42,722 nt of DNA from Desulfobacterales bacterium (GCA_030145015.1 JAQYWI010000026.1:1-42722), one strand, 5' to 3'. Shown: positions 9,289 to 17,500, counted from the stretch's first letter. Made by a program: numbers and translations. The notes: a model not told the origin generated them from the sequence alone.

Positions 9289-10621
9289 CCCCATACGTGT
9301 GGTTTTTTTTACTTTTATTGTGTTGGGCTTTATGCTCGGAGTTGTCAAATTGTTTCTATTGCGCTTTGAGGCCGGTGACGTATATCCGGCTTATTCATCG
9401 TTGCGCAGTGATCCGCTGGGAAGCCGGGCGTTTTATAAAAGCTTGGAAAATATCAATGCGGCCCTGGTCAGCCGCAATTACCTGACGTTACAAAATATGA
9501 AGTTTAAAGAACGCACGGCCTTTTTTTATGTGGGCATCGCTGCAATTAATTCGGAATCCGTGTCATCGGAGTGGCTCAACGTATTTGAGCGTTTAACAGA
9601 TACAGGCGGCCGGCTGCTGTTGTCTTTTTTGCCGGTTGAGAAAAAACCGGCCGACTGGCGAATGTCAAAATGCTTCGCACCAACCGACAAAGTCAAAGAT
9701 AAAGAAAAGGCCCAACAGAACGATGGGCATAAGGATTCCGAAAATCTTTCCGAGCCGCCCGCGGCTGAAAACGCTTCAAATACGTCCAATAATGACGATA
9801 ATAAACCTCAGACGGCTCCCGGCCGTCAAATCCCGGATACCCCCGGCAATTGCGTTTCATTAAAAGAGCAATGGGGTCTGACCCTTGCATTTGCCGACAC
9901 AGCAGCGGATACGGCCGTTAACCGCAGCGATGATTTATCTCAAACCCACCTCCAGGGGTTGCCCGAATCGATTTCCTGGCATACGGCCCTTTATTTTGAC
10001 GAACTTGAAGACGCCTGGCGCGTAATTTATGCCGCCGATGGACGGCCGGTCATTATCGAAAGACCCTTTGGCAAGGGCAGTCTGGTGCTTGCGGCGGACT
10101 CCTTTTTTATGAGTAATGAAGCGCTGCGTTCCGAGCGTCACCCGGAACTTTTAGCCTGGATGATCGGTGAAAGCGCACAGGTCGTCTTTGATGAAACCCA
10201 TTTCGGGATCTTTAAACATCCCGGGGTCTTAAGGCTGATTAAAAATTATCGCTTTCATTGGTTTATTTTCGGAGTTGCTATTTTAGCACTTTTGTTCATC
10301 TGGAAAAATTCAGTTTATTTTGTACCGCCGACAAAGAGCAACCGCTCCCAACAAAGTAAAAATTTTGTCTCAGATCGGGAATCTACCCGGGGTCTAATCA
10401 GCCTGCTGCGTCGCAATATTCCAAAGCGGCAACTTTTACAGACCTGTGTGCGGGAATGGGAACGCAGCATTCAACCCGAAAAACGGTTTCAAAACGATAA
10501 ACTCAAGCAAATCAAATCAGCTTTTCAAAGGATTGAAACCCAGTCCCCAAAATCCATTGATCTTGTTCAGGGCTATCGACGGATCATCAAAATAATTTCA
10601 AAGGAAAGACGCAATGACTGA
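9275..10621 (+). CDS. DUF4350-domain protein
   Basis: A 448-residue protein starting with TTG and overlapping the preceding gene by 14 bases; a GAGG ribosome binding site lies 10 bases upstream. One membrane helix is at the N-terminus and one near residue 330 (FHWFIFGVAILALLFIW). Between them is the DUF4350 pattern: DPLGSRAFYKSLE, then GSLVLAADSFFMSNEAL and VFDETHFG. A low-complexity Lys/Asn/Glu-rich insert (about 125-185) interrupts the periplasmic part. The protein is probably anchored at the membrane. The combination DUF4129-DUF4350-MoxR-DUF58 is a known recurring neighbourhood. Function unknown. Confidence 0.78.
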   Translation: MPKANPIRVVFFTFIVLGFMLGVVKLFLLRFEAGDVYPAYSSLRSDPLGSRAFYKSLENINAALVSRNYLTLQNMKFKERTAFFYVGIAAINSESVSSEWLNVFERLTDTGGRLLLSFLPVEKKPADWRMSKCFAPTDKVKDKEKAQQNDGHKDSENLSEPPAAENASNTSNNDDNKPQTAPGRQIPDTPGNCVSLKEQWGLTLAFADTAADTAVNRSDDLSQTHLQGLPESISWHTALYFDELEDAWRVIYAADGRPVIIERPFGKGSLVLAADSFFMSNEALRSERHPELLAWMIGESAQVVFDETHFGIFKHPGVLRLIKNYRFHWFIFGVAILALLFIWKNSVYFVPPTKSNRSQQSKNFVSDRESTRGLISLLRRNIPKRQLLQTCVREWERSIQPEKRFQNDKLKQIKSAFQRIETQSPKSIDLVQGYRRIIKIISKERRND

Positions 10622-11579
10622 AAATACGGAAATTTTAAAAAAGGCGCTGTTAAAAACTAAAAAAGAAGTGGCCAAGGTAATCATTGGCTATGAAAATGTG
10701 GTGGATCTGGCCTTGATTGCGATTTTTACAGGCACTCATGCACTCATCGAAGGCGTACCCGGGGTGGCCAAAACCCTGCTGGTTAGAACCCTTGCGCACG
10801 TGATGCGCTGTGATTTTGCGCGCATCCAATTTACACCGGATTTGATGCCCACCGATATTACCGGAACCCACGTTTTTAACATGCAAACCAATGAGTTTTC
10901 ATTGGTTAAAGGCCCGGTCTTTTCCACTTTTTTGCTTGCGGATGAGATCAACCGGGCACCGGCCAAAACGCAGTCCGCATTACTTCAGGCCATGCAAGAG
11001 CGCACGGTAACGATCGATCGCGATACGCATGAGTTATCACCGAATTTTACGGTGTTTGCCACCCAAAACCCGATCGAATATGAGGGCACCTATCCACTGC
11101 CCGAGGCTCAAAAAGATCGTTTTATGCTCAAAATAACCATGGAACCACCCGGAAAAGATGAAGAGCTCGCGCTTGCACAGCGAATGCTCGGCAAAGATTC
11201 CCCGGAAAACACATTGGCAAGCGGGGCGGTCCAGCAGATCATAACGCCGGAAGTATTAGCCAAATTGCGTTTGGCTTTGGAAGGGATCCTGGTAAAAGCC
11301 GACCTGGTTGCTTACGTCGTCGACATTGTCCGTAAAACGCGCACCCATCAAAGTGTTCTGGTGGGGGCCGGACCGCGGGCCACCCAGGCACTGCTGCTTT
11401 CCAGCCGGGCTTTTGCGACCGTTAACGGGCGGGACTTTGCAACGCCGGATGATATCAAAACCATGGCCTATCCGGTCCTGGAGCATCGCCTGATTCTGCG
11501 GCCCGAATATGAAATCGAGGGATTAACCGTCAAAGAGGTTATTGAGAATATTTTAAAAGAGATTGCGGTACCCAGATAG
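10614..11579 (+). CDS. MoxR-family AAA+ ATPase
   Basis: A 321-residue cytoplasmic AAA+ ATPase of the MoxR class, whose members act as chaperones that assemble or activate partner complexes, often with DUF58/VWA proteins. Visible motifs are Walker A GVPGVAKT (47-54), Walker B LLADEINRAP with D110-E111, sensor 1 ATQNPIEYEGTYPLPEAQ, and the AAA lid after residue 240. The length is normal. The start overlaps the DUF4350 stop by 8 bases. It is the last tightly coupled gene; a 220-base gap with inverted repeats separates it from DUF58. Confidence 0.93.
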   Translation: MTENTEILKKALLKTKKEVAKVIIGYENVVDLALIAIFTGTHALIEGVPGVAKTLLVRTLAHVMRCDFARIQFTPDLMPTDITGTHVFNMQTNEFSLVKGPVFSTFLLADEINRAPAKTQSALLQAMQERTVTIDRDTHELSPNFTVFATQNPIEYEGTYPLPEAQKDRFMLKITMEPPGKDEELALAQRMLGKDSPENTLASGAVQQIITPEVLAKLRLALEGILVKADLVAYVVDIVRKTRTHQSVLVGAGPRATQALLLSSRAFATVNGRDFATPDDIKTMAYPVLEHRLILRPEYEIEGLTVKEVIENILKEIAVPR

Positions 11580-11647
11580 GCATAGCCTATCAGCACGTTA
11601 TATGGTTATTAATTTTATTTTAGTTATCATATGCGAAACTTGGAAGA

Positions 11648-11757
11648 AATGCCTAAAATGCCTAAAATGACTAAAGTGCCTAAATTTTGGAAAGGTTCTC
11701 AATCATCTTTTAATTTTAGGCATTTTAGCTCACTTTAGCTCATTTTAGGCATTCGCA
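11648..11757. repeat. TGCCTAAAA inverted-repeat element, copy E1 (no gene)
   Basis: Left arm 11648-11687 is a run of TGCCTAAAA/TGACTAAAG units. Right arm 11715-11757 is the reverse complement type (TTTTAGGCATTTTAGC...). About 28 unrelated bases lie between. The RNA would fold into a long hairpin between the moxR and DUF58 coding parts. A TATAAT-like box lies just downstream (11773-11778) but no matching -35 is seen. Confidence 0.85.
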
Positions 11758-11799
11758 GGTTAAAGTTTTTTATATAATACCAGACAGATAGCATCTATA

Positions 11800-13170
11800 G
11801 TGAAACTCGTTCCCGCATACCGACTCATTTATTTTATAGGGCTTATTTTTCTGCCCCTGACCCTGTTAGTGGTGGTGGCTTCTTCCATAGCAGCGCCCAC
11901 CATTGTTCTGGCGGTGGTCATCATTATTGCAGTCACAAGGGATGCCTATCGCTCGCAGGGGAGCCTGAAGGGCATCCGTGTTACGCTGCCGGAAGTCGTT
12001 CGGATTTCAAAGGGCAAGGAGGGTAATTTCAATTTACAGATTGAAAACCCGAAACTGAAGGTCAAACGCATGCGACTCGGCTTAGCGTTTCCGGAAGAAA
12101 TTTTTACACCGGCGGTTGAACTTCGCGTTGAATTACCGGAAGACAATCATACTTCATCTATCGATTGGTTGCTTACGGGTTTAAAACAGGGACGCTACCA
12201 TTTAGATGCCTGCTATCTGGAGACCGCATCATTATGGGGATTTTGGTCGATCCGAACCGCGGTTCGGATCAATATGGAGATTCGCGTGTATCCCAACCTG
12301 TTTGATGAGCACAAAAATTTAAGCGGGCTCTTTTTAAATAAGGGACTGGGTATTCACGCGCAACGGCAGGTCGGTAAAGGACGGGATTTTGAGCAGCTCA
12401 GAGAATATCTTCCCGGTGACAGCTTTGAAGATATTCACTGGAAGACGACCGCCAAGCGAGGAGAACCGATAACTAAAGTTTATCAGATCGAGCGGACCCA
12501 GCAAATATATGTCATTATCGATGCATCGCGATTAAGCGCCAGATCACCGGAGCCAAGTTCTCCACCGATCGACGATGATGCCCAAACCGCGGTGGCCGAC
12601 TTAACCACCATGTTGCAGCGTTTTATAACAGCCGCTTTGATCATGGCGCTGGCCGCCGAACGGCAGGGGGATTTGTTTGGTTTACTGACCTTTGACGACA
12701 AAGTTCGCTCTTTTTTAACGGCCAAGAGGGGAAAAGCGCATTTCAATACATGCCGGGATACGCTCTATACATTGGAGCCCCGCGGCGTTTCTCCTGATTT
12801 TGCTGAATTGTTTACCTTTATCGGCACCAAAATTCGCCGACGGGCGCTCCTGGTTTTTTTAACGCATCTGGATGATCCTGTTTTGGCGGATAGTTTTACC
12901 CAATACATCGATCTGATTTCCAGACAGCATGTGATTCTGGTCAATATGTTCAAACCCGAGGCTGCCAGGCCGCTTTTTTCTTCCGGGTCCGTTTCATCGG
13001 TTAATGATATCTACAACGATCTGGGCGGACACCTGCTCTGGCGACGACTGCAGGAAACTCAAAAAGTCTTACAAAGACGCGCAGTGGGTTTGGGTCTGTT
13101 GGACAATGAAAACTTTTGCACGGAGCTGGTTTCACAGTATCTGGCGTTGAAGAGAAGACAGGTTTTGTGA
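11800..13170 (+). CDS. DUF58-domain protein
   Basis: A 456-residue protein with two membrane helices at residues 8-47, a beta-rich part (60-160), and the DUF58 hallmark at 194-221 (GRDFEQLREYLPGD then IHWKTTAKRGE). A VWA-like fold follows, with VIIDASRLSA and later LLTFDDKV and LVFLTHLDD segments. DUF58 proteins are the usual partners of MoxR ATPases and probably receive its remodelling activity. The start is GTG with no obvious ribosome binding site, so an upstream promoter or a different start is possible. An inverted-repeat element precedes the gene and another begins 6 bases after its stop. Confidence 0.87.
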   Translation: MKLVPAYRLIYFIGLIFLPLTLLVVVASSIAAPTIVLAVVIIIAVTRDAYRSQGSLKGIRVTLPEVVRISKGKEGNFNLQIENPKLKVKRMRLGLAFPEEIFTPAVELRVELPEDNHTSSIDWLLTGLKQGRYHLDACYLETASLWGFWSIRTAVRINMEIRVYPNLFDEHKNLSGLFLNKGLGIHAQRQVGKGRDFEQLREYLPGDSFEDIHWKTTAKRGEPITKVYQIERTQQIYVIIDASRLSARSPEPSSPPIDDDAQTAVADLTTMLQRFITAALIMALAAERQGDLFGLLTFDDKVRSFLTAKRGKAHFNTCRDTLYTLEPRGVSPDFAELFTFIGTKIRRRALLVFLTHLDDPVLADSFTQYIDLISRQHVILVNMFKPEAARPLFSSGSVSSVNDIYNDLGGHLLWRRLQETQKVLQRRAVGLGLLDNENFCTELVSQYLALKRRQVL

Positions 13171-13175
13171 TTGAA

Positions 13176-13304
13176 AATGCCTAAAATGAACTAAAATGAG
13201 CTAAAATGCCTAAAGTTAAAAGAGAACACAAATGAATCGTAAGAAATTTGCCAAAGACCTTAATTTTAGATCATTTTAGGCATTTTAAATTTTAGCTCAT
13301 TTTT
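13176..13304. repeat. TGCCTAAAA inverted-repeat element, copy E2 with remnant of a four-helix gene
   Basis: Left arm 13176-13216 has four units (TGCCTAAAA, TGAACTAAAA, TGAGCTAAAA, TGCCTAAAG). Right arm 13260-13304 differs at one base from the right arm of copy E3. Between them, 13232-13261 reads MNRKKFAKDL, matching the first ten codons (MSRKQFAKEL) of the four-helix-bundle gene at 14413, and then runs directly into the right arm and a stop at 13277. This looks like an internal deletion of an E3-type element. Confidence 0.85.
13232..13279 (+). pseudogene. Vestige of a four-helix-bundle (S23-type) gene
   Basis: A 15-codon frame, ATG to TAG. Its first 30 bases align without gaps to the start of the gene at 14413, with only a few mismatches, and the bases before the ATG (GAGAA...CA) are also alike. 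The remaining about 100 codons are missing. It is too short to encode the bundle. Confidence 0.75.
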
Positions 13305-13312
13305 TTTATATT

Positions 13313-14317
13313 ATGATAATCGATCTTCAAAAATTTATAACAGAGGAACGCTCGCACTGGTCGGAGTTGGAAGCGGTGCTGGAGCGGCTTGAAAAAAAGC
13401 CGGAGTACCGCTTAAAGCTCGGGCACCTGGAACGCTTTCATTATCTGTATCAGCGTGCGTCAGCGGATTTAGCCAAGATTTCCACCTTTTCCGCTGAGCC
13501 GAACACCCGGCTTTATCTCGAATCTCTGGTGGGCCGGGCTTTTGGTGAGATCCATGAAACGCGTGAAAAACCCCACCGGCTCAGGCCGCTGCACTGGTTT
13601 TTCACGATTTTCCCGCAAACCTTCCGTAAACATATTCGTGCATTCTGGATTAGTTTACTGGCGATTGTGGTGGGGGCCGCGTTTGGCGGATTTACCATTA
13701 TAGTGGATTCGAGCACCAAGCAGATACTTCTGCCGTTTTCTCATCTCCAGGGAGATCCGTCGGATCGCGTAAAAAAGGAAGAAGGCGTCGATGCCGATCG
13801 TCTCAAAGGTTCAAAATCATCTTTTTCTTCTTTTTTAATGACGCACAATACCAAGGTCGCCATTTTTACGCTTGCACTCGGCATGACCTGGGGGATCGGC
13901 ACCCTGATTATGCTGTTTTACAACGGCGTCATTTTAGGAGCGGTGGCGGTCGATTATATTCTGGCAGGTGAGACTTCATTTCTGCTGGGCTGGCTGCTGC
14001 CCCATGGGGCGGTTGAAATCCCGGCCATTTTACTTGCCGGGCAGGCCGGCATCGTTCTGGCCGGAGCACTTATCGGATGGGGCAAGCCCATATCTTTGCG
14101 AAACCGTTTGCGGAAAATATCCAATGATCTGGTCACACTCATATTGGGTGTGGCCCTGATGCTGGTCTGGGCCGGAATTATCGAAGCCTTTTTTTCACAA
14201 TATCATGAACCGGTCATGCCTTACCAAATCAAAATCGCTTTCGGCGTTTTCGAGTTGATGATTTTAGTGTTGTTCCTGGGAAGGGCTGGCAGGAAAGGGC
14301 GTAAGACAAATGCCTAA
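13313..14317 (+). CDS. SpoIIM-like (stage II sporulation protein M) membrane protein
   Basis: A 334-residue membrane protein. Residues 1-100 are soluble and helical (LVGRAFGEIHETREKP). After a first helix at about 107-130, a loop with the typical KSSFSSFLMTHNTKVA stretch leads to several more helices (about 180-320) containing GWLLPHGAVEIPAILLAGQAG. That HGAVEIPA motif is the SpoIIM hallmark. In non-sporulating bacteria such proteins accompany RDD, MoxR and DUF58 genes. The last two codons before the stop and the stop itself (AAT GCC TAA) fall inside the first unit of repeat element E3. No clear ribosome binding site is visible; the start lies 9 bases after element E2. Confidence 0.85.
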   Translation: MIIDLQKFITEERSHWSELEAVLERLEKKPEYRLKLGHLERFHYLYQRASADLAKISTFSAEPNTRLYLESLVGRAFGEIHETREKPHRLRPLHWFFTIFPQTFRKHIRAFWISLLAIVVGAAFGGFTIIVDSSTKQILLPFSHLQGDPSDRVKKEEGVDADRLKGSKSSFSSFLMTHNTKVAIFTLALGMTWGIGTLIMLFYNGVILGAVAVDYILAGETSFLLGWLLPHGAVEIPAILLAGQAGIVLAGALIGWGKPISLRNRLRKISNDLVTLILGVALMLVWAGIIEAFFSQYHEPVMPYQIKIAFGVFELMILVLFLGRAGRKGRKTNA

Positions 14318-14836
14318 AATGATCTAAAATGAGTTAAAATGCCTAAAGTTATTGGAAATGCCTAAAATGAACTAAAATGAGCTAAAATGCCTAAAATTTA
14401 TTGAGAAAACCCATGAGTCGTAAGCAATTTGCCAAAGAACTTGAAAAGCGAACTCGACAGTTTGCCGTTAGAATAATAAAGATTTCAGTCAAATTACCCA
14501 ATACTCCAGAAGGTAGAGTTGTTAGAAATCAACTCACAAAGGCAGGAACTTCAGTTGGTGCTAATTACCGAGAAGCCAATCGAGCGAGAAGTAAAGCGGA
14601 CTTTAGAAATAAAATAAAAATATGTGAAAGTGAGGCAAGTGAAACCCAATTCTGGTTAGAAGTAATTACAGAAGTAAAATGGTTAACCGGGGAGGAAATA
14701 AAGACCGACTATGAAGAATGCAGCGAACTACTTGCGCTTTTTACATCTATTGGAAGCAAGTAAGCCATTTGTACTCGCTCTAAAGTATTCCCTTAATTTT
14801 AGCTCATTTTAGGCATTTTAAATTTTAGCTCATTTT
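14308..14836. repeat. TGCCTAAAA inverted-repeat element, copy E3 carrying a four-helix-bundle gene
   Basis: Two left arms in tandem (14308-14350 and 14357-14397) and one right arm (14793-14836, reverse orientation) enclose the gene at 14413-14763. The inner left arm and the right arm match those of copy E2. The ensemble resembles a 23S rRNA intervening sequence (complementary arms around an S23 gene) but lies between two protein genes of an operon. Confidence 0.85.
14413..14763 (+). CDS. Four-helix-bundle protein of the S23/IVS family
   Basis: A 116-residue basic helical protein. The central stretch TKAGTSVGANYREANRARS followed by KIKICESEASETQFWLE is the signature of the four-helix-bundle family found in 23S rRNA intervening sequences and related to the Avd protein of diversity-generating retroelements. 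No reverse transcriptase or variable repeat is seen nearby. I choose ATG 14413 over the in-frame TTG at 14401 because the truncated copy at 13232 begins at the same codon. The gene is more AT-rich than its neighbours and is enclosed by inverted arms, so it is probably an inserted unit. Function unknown; nucleic-acid binding is proposed for the family. Confidence 0.88.
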   Translation: MSRKQFAKELEKRTRQFAVRIIKISVKLPNTPEGRVVRNQLTKAGTSVGANYREANRARSKADFRNKIKICESEASETQFWLEVITEVKWLTGEEIKTDYEECSELLALFTSIGSK

Positions 14837-14846
14837 GTTTTGAACT

Positions 14847-15629
14847 ATGTTATCCGGTAGAACGAATACACTCATAATTAAAACACCTGAAGGCATCGAA
14901 TTTTCGCTGCCGCTTGCGGGGCCGGTTACGCGGTTTCTGGCATGGGCGATAGATCTGGGGACCATTATTGCGATCATTTCGATTTTGAATGTTGTTTTGG
15001 GAATCCTGGGCGTTATCAGCCGCGATCTTGCAATGGCGGCAAATATTATCGGTTTTTTTGTTGTTTCGATCGGCTACGGGATTTTAACGGAGTGGTATTG
15101 GAATGGACAAACACTGGGAAAAAGGCTTTTGCGGCTTAGAGTCATGGATGAACAGGGACTGCGACTCCAATTCAGCCAGGTTGTCATCCGAAATCTGTTA
15201 AGATTTATTGACAGTTTGCCCGCCCTGTATTTGATAGGCGGTCTTGTTTGCCTGTTCAATCAAAGGGCTCAGCGTTTAGGTGATTTTGCGGCCAATACCA
15301 TCGTCACCTGGAGTCCTCGTATTTTCGAACCGGATTTGAATCAGCTTTTAGAAGGCAAATACAATTCCTTCCGGGAATATCCCCATTTAGAAGCGCGCCT
15401 CCGGCAACATATCACACCGGCCGAAGCGCAGATTGCCGTTCAGTCGATTATCAGGCGGGATGACTTGGAATCCCAGGCCCGGATTGAGCTTTTTCGCGAG
15501 CTCACCTCCCATTTCCAAACCGTCGTGACCTTTCCCCAAGAAGCCACCGATGGGCTATCCGACGAGCAATATGTGCGCAATGTGGTCGAGGCCCTCTTTC
15601 GACCGAAAGCGCCTAAAATCAGTGCCTAA
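14847..15629 (+). CDS. RDD-family membrane protein
   Basis: A 260-residue protein with a conserved N-terminus (NTLIIKTPEGIEFSLPLAGP) and an RDD domain from about residue 25 (RFLAWAIDLGTIIAI). It continues with TLGKRLLRLRVMDEQG and ends the domain with NQRAQRLGDFAANTIV. A soluble helical C-terminal part of about 100 residues follows. This architecture is typical of RDD genes paired with SpoIIM-like genes. The final residues and stop (AGT GCC TAA) coincide with a repeat unit of copy E4. The start lies 10 bases after the right arm of E3, with no strong ribosome binding site visible. Confidence 0.85.
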   Translation: MLSGRTNTLIIKTPEGIEFSLPLAGPVTRFLAWAIDLGTIIAIISILNVVLGILGVISRDLAMAANIIGFFVVSIGYGILTEWYWNGQTLGKRLLRLRVMDEQGLRLQFSQVVIRNLLRFIDSLPALYLIGGLVCLFNQRAQRLGDFAANTIVTWSPRIFEPDLNQLLEGKYNSFREYPHLEARLRQHITPAEAQIAVQSIIRRDDLESQARIELFRELTSHFQTVVTFPQEATDGLSDEQYVRNVVEALFRPKAPKISA

Positions 15630-15677
15630 ACTGGGCTGCTCCGCTAAAGATCGCTGGCGGAAAAGTGCCTAAAGTTG
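15609..15677. repeat. TGCCTAAAA repeat, degenerate copy E4
   Basis: Three GCCTAAA units (near 15611, 15623 and 15666) lie at the end of the RDD gene; the first two are within coding sequence and the second supplies its stop. The arms are poor compared with E1-E3. It appears to be a decayed or partial copy. Confidence 0.6.
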
Positions 15678-16134
15678 ATCCTTTTACCCAATAATCATAC
15701 CTTAGAACCCTCTGCCTTGATATTTACCGACAAAACCTGATATCTTCTTTAGAGAATTTCAACTCTGCCAAGAAGGATCGCAGGTATCGAAAAACACGAT
15801 TTTTATGTGATCGCTCAATGGATATCAACATTTTTAATAAACTTACGATCAATATATCTGCAATCGGCGGATGTTTGGATTTCTGGCAACAAATATGAAC
15901 TGTGAAAATAAATTCTTTGACATTGTAACCTTAATTCTCTATTGCTAAAGCATCGATTCACCATGAAATTGCTTGATAACCTACTCTGAAATTTCCAATT
16001 CATTTTCGTTTGGTTTGCGTTTCATTTTTCTAAGAGAACTCACCGCATTTAGAATCTGCAATCCTATCTCTCTGTCATTTGGCTTAAGAAGCAAACGTTA
16101 ACCCTAATCGTTTCTTTTAAAAAGGAGGTATGAA
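15678..16134. other. AT-rich intergenic region, no gene seen
   Basis: No frame with coding character was found on either strand. A TTGACA-like box (15917-15922) has only a poor -10 at 17-base spacing (15940). The region ends with a strong AAAGGAGG ribosome binding site for the gene at 16135. Confidence 0.5.
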
Positions 16135-16485
16135 ATGAAACCAGAAACTGCAGGGAAGGTTAAGTTTGGAGTTTGGGGTCTTATTGTTGGGGCAATCATC
16201 GCAATGATCATCGGTTTTGCGTGGGGGGGTTGGACAACCTCCAAGACTACCCAAACGATGTCCGAAGAGGCGGTCTTGGCGAGTCAGGCGGCGATCTGCG
16301 TTGCCCAATTTATGAAGGAACCGAACCATAAAGAAAAACTTAAAGAATTAAAGGAAATAGGTAGCTATCAGAGAGCTGGCTTAATTGAAAAAGGGGGCTG
16401 GGATATAATGCCCGGGCAAGAAAAGGCTGGCTATAGTGTAGCCCGAGCATGCGCCGATGGGCTTGAACTTCTTTTCGAAAAATGA
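16135..16485 (+). CDS. Small conserved membrane-anchored protein, unknown function
   Basis: A 116-residue product with an excellent AAAGGAGG ribosome binding site. Residues 11-33 form one Gly-rich membrane helix (GVWGLIVGAIIAMIIGFAWGG), followed by a Thr/Ser-rich linker and a soluble helical part with two Cys (in AAICVAQFM and ARACADGLE). I do not recognise a named family with certainty. It appears monocistronic, closed by its own terminator. Confidence 0.68.
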   Translation: MKPETAGKVKFGVWGLIVGAIIAMIIGFAWGGWTTSKTTQTMSEEAVLASQAAICVAQFMKEPNHKEKLKELKEIGSYQRAGLIEKGGWDIMPGQEKAGYSVARACADGLELLFEK

Positions 16486-16504
16486 GATAAATGAAATAGC
16501 GGTT

Positions 16505-16547
16505 AAAGGTGATTCATAATTTATTTTATGTGGGTCACCTTTTTTTT
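16505..16547 (+). terminator. Intrinsic terminator
   Basis: An 8-bp stem (16505-16512 with 16535-16542), extended by a 5-bp inner stem (16515-16519 with 16526-16530), ends in a run of T residues, 20 bases after the stop at 16485. Confidence 0.75.
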
Positions 16548-16898
16548 GTTGGTGTATTATAAGGCATTGGTGAAGGGTTTTAACTGATGATGGGGTATGA
16601 CAATCAATGGAACGAAAAATTACCATAGAGGCCACCAAGCAAATCCGTGTAAAAATATACGCTAATGATATCAACACCGGCACCAACACTTAACCAACAC
16701 CTGCACACAACCCCTCTTCCTTCACTAACCAGTTTGTCTTGCGCGGTTCGCTTCCTCCGGCCTTGGGCTTCCTCTCAAAACCTATTGCTTGTACCTAACC
16801 TTTGATGATACTGTATTTTTGTGATTTTGCATATAGTCTCTCAATAAATCTGAAATTTGCGATATTGAATATTTTAGATTTCACCCGATGCATGTGAG
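16548..16898. other. Intergenic region, at most a very short frame
   Basis: No supported gene. A 28-codon frame at 16607-16693 lacks a ribosome binding site and is not called. The sequence AGTCTCTCAATAAATCTG at 16835-16852 is repeated exactly at 17494-17511, on the other side of the response-regulator gene. Confidence 0.5.
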
Positions 16899-16907
16899 TT
16901 GAATAAA

Positions 16908-17351
16908 ATGATGGAAAATAAAACAATATATAGAATACTTATATTCGATGATTCAGAAGAAATTCGATCTTTATTATCCGACTTTTTCAATAAAAGAGGA
17001 TATGAGGTTTTTTCTTTCCCTAATCCCGGCGTTTGCCCGATATCTCACCAAAAAATATGTCCCTGTCCAACTGGAATAGCTTGTTCTGATTTTATTTTAT
17101 CGGACTTAAACATGCCGGTTCAACAAGGTATAGATTTCCTAGAAGGGCAAATACGCAAAGGTTGTCAGTGTAAAAACATGACTTTGATGTCTGGAGATTT
17201 TACCGAAAACGATGTTTTACGAGCAAAATCTATTGAATTAATGCTTTTAAGAAAGCCTTTTGGTATTACAGAAATTTTAGAGTGGATAGTAAGCATAGAA
17301 AAAACTATTGACCCTGATAGAAAATTATCAGATTGGTTTATCGAAAAATGA
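16908..17351 (+). CDS. Single-domain response regulator with a Cys-rich insert
   Basis: A receiver-only protein of about 147 residues (ATG 16908; ATG 16911 and TTG 16899 are in-frame alternatives). Counting from the TTG, the acidic pair is Asp17-Asp18, the phosphoacceptor Asp69 (LSDLNMP), and the conserved Lys119 sits in LLRKPF. Between strands 2 and 3 is an insert with Cys46, Cys54, Cys56 and Cys62 (C-x7-C-x-C-x5-C), and a further Cys89-x-Cys91 pair. Acidic-pair to phosphoacceptor spacing is longer than in CheY because of this insert. No output domain and no adjacent kinase. The cysteines could bind a metal or sense redox state; that is inference. The gene is AT-rich and flanked by an 18-bp direct repeat. 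Confidence 0.8.
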   Translation: MMENKTIYRILIFDDSEEIRSLLSDFFNKRGYEVFSFPNPGVCPISHQKICPCPTGIACSDFILSDLNMPVQQGIDFLEGQIRKGCQCKNMTLMSGDFTENDVLRAKSIELMLLRKPFGITEILEWIVSIEKTIDPDRKLSDWFIEK

Positions 17352-17390
17352 CTATGATATCCCAAGCTAAGATGTTTCTTTGATACTCTC

Positions 17391-17500
17391 AGAGACTGTC
17401 GAAAAACCCTAAATCTATGATTTTGATGTTCGTAAGTTATTGATTTTATTACATGCGAAATTGCTAAAATCACTTTTTTTGGACTTTTCCGACAGTCTCT
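17391..17500. repeat. MITE-like element with terminal inverted repeats
   Basis: AGAGACTGTCGAAAA at the left end is the inverse of TTTTCCGACAGTCTCT at the right (one extra base), with about 80 AT-rich noncoding bases between. GAGACTGTCG-type ends occur on transposons in general, so this may be a non-autonomous derivative; no transposase of that type is in the window. The rest of the 17352-17657 gap holds nothing recognisable. Confidence 0.6.

Noticed and set aside
14401..14763. Four-helix protein as Avd of a diversity-generating retroelement
   Set aside because: No reverse transcriptase, template repeat or variable repeat is visible around it; the rRNA intervening-sequence type fits better.
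11648..14840. TGCCTAAAA tandem units as a CRISPR array
   Set aside because: Units are about 10 bases, contiguous without spacers, and arranged as inverted arms; no cas gene is present.
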